Shown here: positions 48,726 to 57,528 of the stretch, piece after piece | Numbering within the stretch: position 1 is the first letter of the stretch | How the letters are laid out: every line of letters begins with the position of its first letter | Assembly: GCF_000026005.1 (NCBI RefSeq) | Contig: NC_005295.2 | Coordinates: forward strand, 1 to 64,000 | Direction: 5' to 3' | DNA: 64,000 nucleotides | From: Ehrlichia ruminantium str. Welgevonden | Lineage (GTDB): Bacteria; Pseudomonadota; Alphaproteobacteria; Rickettsiales; Anaplasmataceae | Position numbers and translations under genes: made by a program | Notes under the pieces: generated by a model | Databases searched by the model: none | Told to the model about the DNA's origin: nothing | Seen by the model: the letters and a program-made list of their open reading frames with translations, nothing else

Positions 48726-48928
48726 AAGAAAACGACTTCAAATTTTATGTTATTCCAGCATACCGCATTAAATACTGCTTGATGATCTTTTAATGTGAAA
48801 TACGTATGTCCAGATTTTGGTTGTGATAGGTTACTGATTTCTCCTCTAACTTTTATATGATTAAATGTTTCATGTACTAAATTTTGAAAAATTTTTGTGA
48901 TTTCACTAACGGTAAATTCTAATATCAT
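48722..48928 (-). pseudogene. Tandem 5' fragment of xseA (copy 2), still open
   Basis: A 68-codon frame nearly identical to the first ~60 residues of XseA (OB-fold start through AVxNAVCWNN), then a junction tail KFEVVFL and a stop that overlaps the next start as ATGA. The tail resembles the end of the upstream zinc-ribbon protein (IFEVAFL), so the duplicated unit spans the original gene junction. The unit length is 203 bp. Confidence 0.9.
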
Positions 48929-49131
48929 AAAACAACGACTTCAAATTTTATATTATTCCAGCATACTGCATTAAGTACTGCTTGATGATCTTTTAATGTA
49001 AAATATGTATGTCCAGATTTTGGTTGTGATAGGTTACTGATTTCTCCTCTAACTTTTATATGATTAAACGTTTCATGTACTAAATTTTGAAAAATTTTTG
49101 TGATTTCACTAACGGTAAATTTTAATTTCAT
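48925..49131 (-). pseudogene. Tandem 5' fragment of xseA (copy 1), still open
   Basis: Second 68-codon fragment with the same structure (tail KFEVVVL), coupled by ATGA overlaps to the zinc-ribbon gene upstream and to copy 2 downstream. The ribosome would pass zinc-ribbon gene, copy 1, copy 2 and full xseA by termination-reinitiation. Whether the peptides are stable is unknown. Confidence 0.9.
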
Positions 49132-49796
49132 AAGAAAGCAACTTCAAATATATTTCCTATTTTTATTTGAATACTATCTGTATTCTTTGGTGCATAGTAT
49201 ATGATGTGTTCAAACTTATATTGCTGGTTACTTAGAATTATTTCTCTAGATTCATTTAATCTCTCTGACGCAATGACTTTTTTATTTTTATTGTAGAGTA
49301 CAAAATGTATTCCTGGTACAAATCTTTCTTGATCAGATTCATTTTTAATGATTCCTTCAACTTTTATTGCAATATTATCACCATTATTTTTAATAATTTG
49401 AATATGAGAGTCTATTAACTGCATCTGTGTTGTATCATACATTTCTATAATACGATATATCTTCCTTATGTTATATGGCATACTATTTTGAAATGTAGCA
49501 GATAAGAAAAATGTTAGTATTAACATCACCAATACGGATGATATTTTTTTTAATAAAGAATGCTGTTTTTTAGAAGATTTATTATTGCTTGCTTTAGCAT
49601 TACTATTTTGTAAATTAGGGTTTGTAGTAGATCCTATTACTAATTGTTTTTCTTCTTCAGGTATTGCTTTATCTTGAGTTGGTATGTGCATCCATGTAGT
49701 ATTACAGTTTGTGCATTTAACTTTTTTACCATTAATGGGAATTTTGCTATTGTCTATTCTATAAACTGCTTTGCAATTTTTGCATTCTATTCTCAT
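49128..49796 (-). CDS. Zinc-ribbon (MJ0042-type) membrane protein
   Basis: 222 aa from the ATG at 49796; a TTG three codons earlier is possible. The N-terminal zinc ribbon has cysteines at 5, 8, 28 and 31 (IECKNCKAVYRID...VKCTNCNTTW), the MJ0042/DUF3426 type. A polar linker follows, then one membrane helix at about 87-104 and a C-terminal domain with GIIKNESDQERFVPGIHFVLYNKNKKVI, typical of the DUF3426 extracytoplasmic region. Function unknown. Its stop overlaps the first xseA fragment. Confidence 0.82.
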   Translation of the reverse strand: MRIECKNCKAVYRIDNSKIPINGKKVKCTNCNTTWMHIPTQDKAIPEEEKQLVIGSTTNPNLQNSNAKASNNKSSKKQHSLLKKISSVLVMLILTFFLSATFQNSMPYNIRKIYRIIEMYDTTQMQLIDSHIQIIKNNGDNIAIKVEGIIKNESDQERFVPGIHFVLYNKNKKVIASERLNESREIILSNQQYKFEHIIYYAPKNTDSIQIKIGNIFEVAFL

Positions 49797-50072
49797 TAAA
49801 CACAAACTTATTGACTATACATCTTAACATTATATAGTGCATTATTACAGATATGTCTATAAATGTATGTATCTTAAGGACTTTAAGATTATACATATTA
49901 GCATTTAAAGATATGTCATTATGTCTTTAAATAATATAAACTTATGGTTTAGTATCATTATATCATACGTATATTAGATACCAAATTTATCTGATTCATA
50001 GTGTGTATCTTGTTATTTATTTAATAGTGTTTATAATAATAAATCTGTGTTGTTAAGTTGAGGTATGTGAAT

Positions 50073-50927
50073 ATGGTAAATACTTCTGATTTTAAAGAAA
50101 TTATTGAAAATGCTTGGTGTGATATAGCTAATATTTCTACTAATACCTCAATTACAGGGGTTATTGATGAGATTATGGATCTTTTGGATCAAGGGAAAGT
50201 TCGTGTCTCTGAGAAAATAAATGGACAGTGGATAGTTAATGAATGGATAAAAAAAGCAATATTATTATCTTTTCGTATATATGATATGAAATTTGTATAT
50301 ACAAATTGTCATGATTCAATTATTGGGAATTTTTCCTGGTTTGATAAAATACCTTTGAAATTTGGTCAATGGAATGCTGATAATTTTAAACAAGCGAAAA
50401 TTAGAGTTGTTCCTGGTGCAATTGTTCGTAAGTCTGCTTATATTGCACCTGGTGCAGTTTTGATGCCTAGTTTTGTTAATGTTGGTGCATATGTAGGTGA
50501 AGGTACAATGGTAGATACTTGGGCTTCTGTTGGAAGTTGTGCTCAAGTTGGGAAAAATTGTCATATTTCTGGAGGAGCTGGTATAGGAGGAGTATTAGAA
50601 CCCTTAACTGCTAGTCCTGTAATAATAGAAGATAACTGTTTTATTGGTGCGCGTAGTGAAATTGTAGAAGGAGTAATAGTAGAAGAGGGGGCAGTAGTTT
50701 CTATGGGGGTATATATTGGTGCATCTACTAAAATTATTGATAGAACATCTGGTGAAGTATTCTTTGGAAGAGTTCCTGCCTATTCTGTAGTTGTACCAGG
50801 TTCTTATAGTAGTGGTAATGTATCTATTTACTGTGCTATAATTGTGAAAAAAGTTGATCAAAATACTAGAAATAAGGTATCTATAAATGAGCTTTTAAGA
50901 GATAATTATGCTGCTACAAGCATTTAA
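50073..50927 (+). CDS. dapD: Tetrahydrodipicolinate N-succinyltransferase
   Basis: Left-handed beta-helix acyltransferase of the succinylase diaminopimelate pathway. The ATG at 50073 has GAGG 9 bases upstream, so it is preferred to the TTG at 50058; 284 aa. The hexapeptide region runs from about [40 protein letters not shown] through [45 protein letters not shown], followed by [14 protein letters not shown]. Confidence 0.96.
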   Translation: MVNTSDFKEIIENAWCDIANISTNTSITGVIDEIMDLLDQGKVRVSEKINGQWIVNEWIKKAILLSFRIYDMKFVYTNCHDSIIGNFSWFDKIPLKFGQWNADNFKQAKIRVVPGAIVRKSAYIAPGAVLMPSFVNVGAYVGEGTMVDTWASVGSCAQVGKNCHISGGAGIGGVLEPLTASPVIIEDNCFIGARSEIVEGVIVEEGAVVSMGVYIGASTKIIDRTSGEVFFGRVPAYSVVVPGSYSSGNVSIYCAIIVKKVDQNTRNKVSINELLRDNYAATSI

Positions 50928-51390
50928 TAACGTTTAAAATGTTATATTTGATTATGAATTTCAAAATTTGTAAGGATACTTATGTTGTAACGATTACAAC
51001 ATACCTATAAGGAAAATTTTTAGATAATTGTTATAGATTTATAAACCTTTTTTAATAACATTTTGAGTGTTATTTATAAGTTTATGTATTCTTGATCTGT
51101 ATAGGTGCTTATTTTATATCAGTTATGATTCATCTATCAAGAGAACTTTTAGTAGTTGTTATGTATTTGCAGCTATAGCATTTAATATTTTGTTTTTATG
51201 GATTTAATATATTATCTTTTTTGTATGTAGGATAATGTTAAGTTGATATTAGTAATGTGTTTTTGTCATGGTATTATATAAATAATAACTCAAGAATTTA
51301 CGTAGGTTTTTGTTGATAATGTAGTTATACTTTCATAATGTAATCTAGTTTTCTAGATAATTGTAAAAGTAAGTTTTTAGATGCTAAATT
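50928..51390. other. Spacer between dapD and mnmE
   Basis: About 460 bp with no gene. The only notable element is the hairpin at 50981-51003. Confidence 0.55.
50981..51003 (+). terminator. Hairpin terminator candidate after dapD
   Basis: A perfect 10-bp stem (TATGTTGTAA / TTACAACATA) with a 3-base CGA loop, 53 bases after the dapD stop codon. The following sequence has only a short T run further on (atttttag), so termination strength is uncertain. Confidence 0.5.
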
Positions 51391-52710
51391 ATGAGTACAA
51401 TTTTTGCTTTATGTACTCCTTGGGGGAAGTCTGGGGTTGCTGTAATTAGAGTTTCTGGTCAAGATGCTGTAAAAACTTTTATGCATTTTAAAATTAGTAA
51501 TGCTATTAAGCCAAGGGTTGCTACATTTACTCCATTATATAATGCTGCGCATGAAGTAATAGATGAAGTTATAGTAGTTTATTTTTCTGCTCCTAATAGT
51601 TTTACTGGAGAAGATGTTGTTGAATTACATACTCATGGTAGTATTGCTGTTATTAGAATGATTTTGTGTGAACTTGGGAAAATATTTATTCCTGCTGGAC
51701 CAGGTGAATTTTCATTACGTGCATTTTTAAATAATAAAGTAGATTTAACTAGAGCTGAAGCAATAGTTGATCTTATTAATGCTGAAACAGAAATGCAAGC
51801 CAAGCAGGCTATTCGGCAAATGTCTGGGTCTTTGGAAAAATTGTATCAAAGTTGGCGACAACAGTTGATTGATGTATTGTCCAATATGGAGGCCTATATT
51901 GATTTTCCAGAAGAAGTGACAAGTTCTGCTGTAGAGAATATAAGTTTTTTATTGGATAAAATTAAAGAATCTTTAGAAAATCATCTTAATGATGGTCGTA
52001 AAGGTGAAATATTACGTCAGGGGATTTATGTTGCTATTTTAGGTGAACCTAATTCTGGTAAATCTACATTATTTAACCACTTAGCTAAAAGAGATATTGC
52101 AATTGTTTCTGAATATGCTGGTACTACACGAGATGTTTTAGAAACACACATAGATATAGCTGGTTATCCTATTGTGATTATTGATACAGCTGGTATTAGG
52201 GATAGTAATGATCCTGTAGAACAAGAAGGAATAAGACGTGCAAAATTAAAAGCTGAAAGTGCTGATTTTAAAATAATTATGTTACCTTATGAGAAAAAAG
52301 ATGCTTTAAATAATGAAATTATAGATTTAATAGATGATAGATCAATATGTGTTTTGAGTAAGTCTGATAGCATTATTACACAGAATTTGATAAATATTAA
52401 TAATATAAATTTTATTCCAGTTTCAGTATGTTGCAACTTAGGTATAGAACATCTTTTAAGTGCGATACAAAAAAAAGTAGAAGCAGATTTTAAGTTTTGT
52501 AGTACTAGCCCATTTATTACATCTGAAAGGCAAAGAGTGCATATTCAAAATGCTGTGAATATTCTAAAAAATATTAGTTTTGAATTGCCTATGGAATTGA
52601 TATCGGAAGATTTAAGATTAAGTGTGCGAGAATTGGAAAAGGTAGTAGGAGTAATTAGTAATGAGGAAATATTGGATAATGTATTTGGGAAATTTTGTAT
52701 AGGGAAATAG
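51391..52710 (+). CDS. mnmE: tRNA modification GTPase MnmE
   Basis: With MnmG it modifies U34 of certain tRNAs. 439 aa: N-terminal tetrahydrofolate-binding domain (TIFALCTPWGKSGVAVIRVSG, GPGEFSLRAFLNNKVDLTRAEAIVDLI), a GTPase domain inserted in the helical domain with G1 GEPNSGKST at about 218, DTAGIRD at about 265 and G4 SKSD in place of NKxD, and the C-terminal FGKFCIGK with its conserved cysteine. A 92-bp piece of this gene is copied downstream at 53412. Confidence 0.96.
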   Translation: MSTIFALCTPWGKSGVAVIRVSGQDAVKTFMHFKISNAIKPRVATFTPLYNAAHEVIDEVIVVYFSAPNSFTGEDVVELHTHGSIAVIRMILCELGKIFIPAGPGEFSLRAFLNNKVDLTRAEAIVDLINAETEMQAKQAIRQMSGSLEKLYQSWRQQLIDVLSNMEAYIDFPEEVTSSAVENISFLLDKIKESLENHLNDGRKGEILRQGIYVAILGEPNSGKSTLFNHLAKRDIAIVSEYAGTTRDVLETHIDIAGYPIVIIDTAGIRDSNDPVEQEGIRRAKLKAESADFKIIMLPYEKKDALNNEIIDLIDDRSICVLSKSDSIITQNLININNINFIPVSVCCNLGIEHLLSAIQKKVEADFKFCSTSPFITSERQRVHIQNAVNILKNISFELPMELISEDLRLSVRELEKVVGVISNEEILDNVFGKFCIGK

Positions 52711-53411
52711 CATTTTTTATGAATTATACTGATAAAATTACTAATAATATTAAATACATATAGTTATTTTCAATAGTTGAAAAATAGATAAGTTATATGA
52801 TATTTTTATTTTCTCTTATAAAAAAAAATGTGTTTATTTTATAATATTGACTTATATGAAATAAAGTATGGAAAACAGATATTCAAAAAACTATTTTGTT
52901 TATTAAAAAAGTATATGAATAGTTAGTTAAACTTTATCATATGGTTTTTATACTAGTACATAATCATACGCACTTTCTGTATTGATTAGCAATACAGAAG
53001 GCTATGTTGCTTCAAAGTATTAGTATCACAATAATTAAAATTGAATCATAGCAAAACAAATAACTTAAATTTTCCTACCAGAGAATATGTATTTGTGGTG
53101 TAAATTACAATAAGATTGAAGTGTACTGTTATGTGATTTCAATAAATTACTTTGGTTATGTAGTCTATGGAACGTTGTGAAAAAGAATAGAACAAATATT
53201 ATATAGATAAGTTTTAGTGTTTTATAAATACTGCAAGATATTTTGGAATAATGTATTGAGTTATTGTGCATAAGTAATGCGGAATGTGTTGTCGAATGAT
53301 TGAGATTATAATTTTCTGTTATGTAAAAATAATAAAGACTATTGTAGATGAATATTTGCAATATAGTTCTCAAATTCAATGGTGTTATCATAAGTGAATC
53401 TTTTTAAGTAT

Positions 53412-53503
53412 TAATGATCCTGTAGAACAAGAAAGAATAAGATGTGCAAAATTAAAAGCTGAAAGTGCTGATTTTAAAATAATTATGTTACCTTATGAGA
53501 AAA
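53412..53503 (+). repeat. Dispersed 92-bp copy of an internal mnmE segment
   Basis: Matches mnmE 52207-52298 with about three mismatches, beginning aatgatcctgtagaacaaga and ending ttaccttatgagaaaa. It lies about 1.2 kb from its source in the same orientation. It has no start and meets a stop soon after the match. Confidence 0.93.
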
Positions 53504-54139
53504 TTTATTAGTTTATAATAACAATGTTATTGTTGAAACAAGTTATGTGATTAAAATTACTTGTTTTTTTAATATCTAATTTGAGGTTAGTTATTTTAGA
53601 TGTAGTAGTATAATAGTTAAAATACAAGTTAATTCTAAGTGTTACATTTTTTAGTCAGGCTCGTATATTTTATGAGTGATCTTCTTGAGAATTAAATCAT
53701 GTAATAAAATTGCTAAGTAAAAAGTAAATCCTTATTGTTACGTTATGTATATGATATGAGAGAAGAAAATTATAATAAATGACTAAGTTCTCACTGATTA
53801 TAATAGTGTAAAAAACATAAACTGTTTTTATCATGTGTTAAATTATTGGGCATTTAATGCTGACTGTATCAACAATATGATATAATTTTTTTTTTACTTA
53901 ATTATGTAATAAATAAATCTCTATTGAATATTAAGCATGTCTTTAAAATCAAATTTATGAGTAATCTTAACTTTTTGTGATGTTATATAATAAAATATAA
54001 AAGAGTATTATTAATTGTATTTTTTAAAATAATGCCTTGTCATTTTTTGATTTATATACTGAAAATACAACTATTCTTTTCCCAACAAAATAAGATAATT
54101 TTACATATTTAACTTTTTTCTAAGAATGGGACATTGGAA

Positions 54140-54835
54140 GATAAATTAAGAAAAGTTATAAGTGATAATTATTTAATAAGGTTATTTGTGGATTATACGT
54201 GTAAGTGTGTATGATTAGTTTGATTATTGTTAATTTAGCGTTTTTGATCAGCAATGTTACATGGTATTTTCAATATTGAGTGTCAGGCAATATATTATCT
54301 TATCAAATAATAATTATGATATTTTGAATATGGAAATAAGTACAAAAAATTAAGTTAAATAAGGATAAAAATCACAAGGTAATTTAAAAAAAGCTATAAG
54401 TGATGAGTATTTGATAAGGTTATTTGTGGATTATCCGTGTAAGTGTATATGATTAGTTTGATTATTGTTAATTTAGCATTTTTAATCAGCAATGTTACAT
54501 GGTATTTTCAATATTGGGTGTTAGGCAATATATTCTCTAAATATCAAATAATAATTATGATATTTTGAATATGGAAATAAGTACAAAAAATAAGTTAAAT
54601 AAGGATAAAAATCACAAGGTAATTTAAAAAAAGCTATAAGTGATGAGTATTTGATAAGGTTATTTGTGGATTATCCGTGTAAGTGTATGTGATTAGTTTG
54701 ATTATTGTTAATTTAGCGTTTTTAATCAGCAATGTTACATGGTATTTTCAATATTGGGTGTTAGGCAATATATTCTCTAAATATCAAATAGTAATTATGA
54801 TATTTTGAATATGGAAATAAGTAGAATATAGTCTA
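54140..54835. repeat. Tandem repeat array, about 240-bp period
   Basis: Nearly three units, landmark gttatttgtggatta at 54181, 54419 and 54659 (periods 238 and 240). The second and third units are almost identical; the first is more diverged. Each contains TGTGGATTA, one mismatch from a DnaA box, and a repeated tttaatcagcaatgttacat. No coding capacity and no match to coaC was noticed. Confidence 0.93.
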
Positions 54836-54853
54836 GAATTAAATTTATATTTT

Positions 54854-55399
54854 CTAATTTTTAGTGTTAATTTTTTTAAAATTTTCTATAAATGAAACTA
54901 TATTTTGAATTTCTGCCATTTTTCCATATCCATATTCATTGCATGCTGCAAACCCTTCTGTTGGTTCTATTATTGTAATATTATCTTCTTTTAGAAGGTT
55001 GATATTACGTTGATTTGATTTTGAATTCCACATAGTGGGATTCATAGCAGGTACCATAACTATAGGAATATTGGAAGCAATTAATATAGTTGTAGCTAAT
55101 TCATCAGCAATTCCACAAGCTGTTTTTGCGATAATGTCTAATGTTGCTGGTGCTACTAGTACTATATCTGAATTTCTTGTGAGTGAGATGTGGTGCATAC
55201 TATTGTGAATGTTAAAGAAATCTGCATTCGTATATGCATAATTTTGAGATAATGATGCTACTGATAATGGAGTTATAAATTTTTCTCCTGATTTACTGAT
55301 TACTCCAATAACTGTGTGCTTATTTTCCTGTAATTTTCTAATTAGATCTAGAGATTTATATGCTGCTATGCTTCCTGAAATAACGAGTAGTATTTTCAT
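54854..55399 (-). CDS. coaC: Phosphopantothenoylcysteine decarboxylase (stand-alone CoaC)
   Basis: FMN flavoprotein that decarboxylates phosphopantothenoylcysteine in coenzyme A synthesis. 181 aa from the ATG at 55399 (a TTG two codons earlier is possible). Motifs are LLVISGSIAAYKSLDLIR, the catalytic histidine in MHHISLTRNSDIVLVAPATLDIIAK, the PAMNPTMW motif and ACNEYGYGKMAE. Most bacteria have a CoaBC fusion; here the protein stops after the decarboxylase domain, so the synthetase CoaB must be a separate gene. Confidence 0.92.
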   Translation of the reverse strand: MKILLVISGSIAAYKSLDLIRKLQENKHTVIGVISKSGEKFITPLSVASLSQNYAYTNADFFNIHNSMHHISLTRNSDIVLVAPATLDIIAKTACGIADELATTILIASNIPIVMVPAMNPTMWNSKSNQRNINLLKEDNITIIEPTEGFAACNEYGYGKMAEIQNIVSFIENFKKINTKN

Positions 55400-55494
55400 A
55401 ATCAAGTTAAGTAAATATTTGTTGTGATATATTTTTGCATATTTAAAGTTTAATGTTTATAGTAATGTTTAGATATTAATAAGTATAGAATTTA

Positions 55495-57528
55495 ATGCAA
55501 AATTTGCACCTATTTTCTAGCATATATATGTTGCCAGGAATTAGTAGTGTAATAGGTGGTTTGTTAAAAAAATTGTGTGGTGGTGATAGGATTATAGATT
55601 TACTATTACATATTCCACAGAGTTATATAGATAGAAGAACTCAGTTATCTGAAGATTCAGTAGGTAAAATTGTTACGTTTGTTGGTATTGTGAAATGTCA
55701 TGGTTTTGTTGGTGGACGAAATAAATCGCAATACAAAGTGATATTAGAGACGAATATAGGTGAAATATCTTTAATTTTTTTTAATTATTCACTTAAATAT
55801 TTGAAGAGCATTTTAAATGTTGGATCAGCTTATGTTATAAGTGGAACTTTGATTAGGTTTTGTGGATGTTTACAAATTATGCATCCAGATTACATTGTAA
55901 GGGATATAAAGAAATTTCAAGATATTAGCATAATAGAGCCTGTATACCCATTAGTAAAAGGTTTAACTTCTCGGAAAATTTCAAAATTTGTAAAATTAGG
56001 AATAAACCTATTACCTGATTTTCCAGAGTGGATAGATGATGAACTATTGGTAAGTAATCAGTGGTACAGTTTTAAAGAAAGTTTAATAAAAATACATTAT
56101 CCAGATACACTTGAAACATTATCATTATATAGAACTAGATTAGTATATGATGAATTATTTAGTCATCAAATTGCTATGAAGGTTATAAGACAATCTAGTT
56201 GTAAGGAAGGTATCTCTATTGTGAGTAAGCAGATATATTACAATCATGTTTTAAATAAGCTACCTTTTAAATTAACTGCTGGACAGGAAATGGTTATATC
56301 TGAAATTACACATAGTCAAAAATCAAAACAACGAATGGTGAAACTATTAATAGGAGATGTTGGTAGTGGGAAAACAGTGGTAGCATTGTTTGCTATTTTA
56401 AATGTGGTAGAAAACGGTGGACAAGCTGCTCTTATGGTACCTACTGAGATATTAGCTGAACAACATTATCGTTGGATACAGAGTATATTGTCTGATCTTA
56501 AAATTAGTGTTGAATTGTTGACTAGTAAAGTTAAGGGTAAAAAATCTATAAAGAAGAAATTACAACTTGGTGAGTGTCAAGTAGTTATTGGTACTCATGC
56601 GTTATTTCAAGATAGTGTTAATTTCTATAATCTTAATTTAATTGTAATTGATGAACAACATAGGTTTGGTGTATTGCAAAGAATGAAATTAATAAAGAAA
56701 GGAAATATTGCTGATGTTCTTTTTATGACAGCAACACCTATTCCTAGAACATTGGAACAGGTAGTATATGGTGATATGGATTGTTTGAGGCTTAAAGATA
56801 AGCCACATAACAGGTTGTCTATACAAACAAGTCTTGTAAATATTGAAAGGTTATCAGAAGTAGTATCAAAGCTACATATTGCTCTAGAAGAAGGTAATAA
56901 AGCGTATTGGATTTGTCCTTATATTGAGGAATCTGAATTGTTAAATATTGCAGCAGCTGAAAAACGGTTTTTTGCTCTAAAAGATATATTTAATGAAAAA
57001 GTTGGTTTGATACATAGTCGTTTATCCAAAATTGAAAAAGATGAAATAATGAATTCTTTTTATAATGGAGATATCAAGTTATTGATAGCTACGACTGTAA
57101 TAGAGGTGGGAGTGGATGTTCCTGATGCTACTATTATAATTATAGAAAATGCTGAACAGTTTGGTTTATCACAACTTCATCAATTGCGTGGTAGAGTAGG
57201 TCGTAGCAATAAACCTTCATTTTGTATTTTATTGCATAGTAAAGTTTTAAGTAAGATTGCTTATAAGAAGTTATGTATATTACGCCAGTTTCAAGATGGA
57301 TTTTATATAGCAGAACAAGATTTACTATTACGTGGTAGTGGAGATATATTAGGGATAAGGCAATCAGGTTTGTCTAACTTTAAATTTGCAGATATTTATA
57401 GGGATTATGAACTTATTTCTGTTGCAAATAAGTATGCAGATAAAATTTATTGTGAAGGGGAATTAAGTGAGCACTTAAGACAATTACTTACTATATTTGG
57501 TCATAATTCCTCTATGATAAATTACTAA
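55495..57528 (+). CDS. recG: ATP-dependent DNA helicase RecG
   Basis: Helicase that remodels stalled forks and Holliday junctions. 677 aa: N-terminal wedge OB-fold domain (about 50-145), then helicase domains with Walker A GDVGSGKT at about 288-296, DEQHRFG at about 386, TATPIPRTL, IATTVIEVGVDVPDA, the QLRGRVGRS motif VI and the C-terminal TRG-like region RGSGDILGIRQSG. Slightly shorter than E. coli RecG (693 aa). Divergent from coaC. Confidence 0.97.
   Translation: MQNLHLFSSIYMLPGISSVIGGLLKKLCGGDRIIDLLLHIPQSYIDRRTQLSEDSVGKIVTFVGIVKCHGFVGGRNKSQYKVILETNIGEISLIFFNYSLKYLKSILNVGSAYVISGTLIRFCGCLQIMHPDYIVRDIKKFQDISIIEPVYPLVKGLTSRKISKFVKLGINLLPDFPEWIDDELLVSNQWYSFKESLIKIHYPDTLETLSLYRTRLVYDELFSHQIAMKVIRQSSCKEGISIVSKQIYYNHVLNKLPFKLTAGQEMVISEITHSQKSKQRMVKLLIGDVGSGKTVVALFAILNVVENGGQAALMVPTEILAEQHYRWIQSILSDLKISVELLTSKVKGKKSIKKKLQLGECQVVIGTHALFQDSVNFYNLNLIVIDEQHRFGVLQRMKLIKKGNIADVLFMTATPIPRTLEQVVYGDMDCLRLKDKPHNRLSIQTSLVNIERLSEVVSKLHIALEEGNKAYWICPYIEESELLNIAAAEKRFFALKDIFNEKVGLIHSRLSKIEKDEIMNSFYNGDIKLLIATTVIEVGVDVPDATIIIIENAEQFGLSQLHQLRGRVGRSNKPSFCILLHSKVLSKIAYKKLCILRQFQDGFYIAEQDLLLRGSGDILGIRQSGLSNFKFADIYRDYELISVANKYADKIYCEGELSEHLRQLLTIFGHNSSMINY

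Larger units (their letters stand above)
52711..54853. other. Long spacer between convergent mnmE and coaC
   Basis: About 2.1 kb containing an mnmE fragment (53412-53503) and a ~240-bp tandem array (54140-54835), both listed separately. A 108-codon minus-strand frame at 53065-53391 is Ser/His/Asn/Tyr-rich and looks like chance. The rest shows nothing recognisable. Confidence 0.6.

Noticed and set aside
53065-53391. 108-codon minus-strand frame downstream of mnmE
   Set aside because: Rich in Ser/His/Asn/Tyr/Ile without domain-like patterning; it starts in a region of decayed gene fragments. Possible but unsupported.
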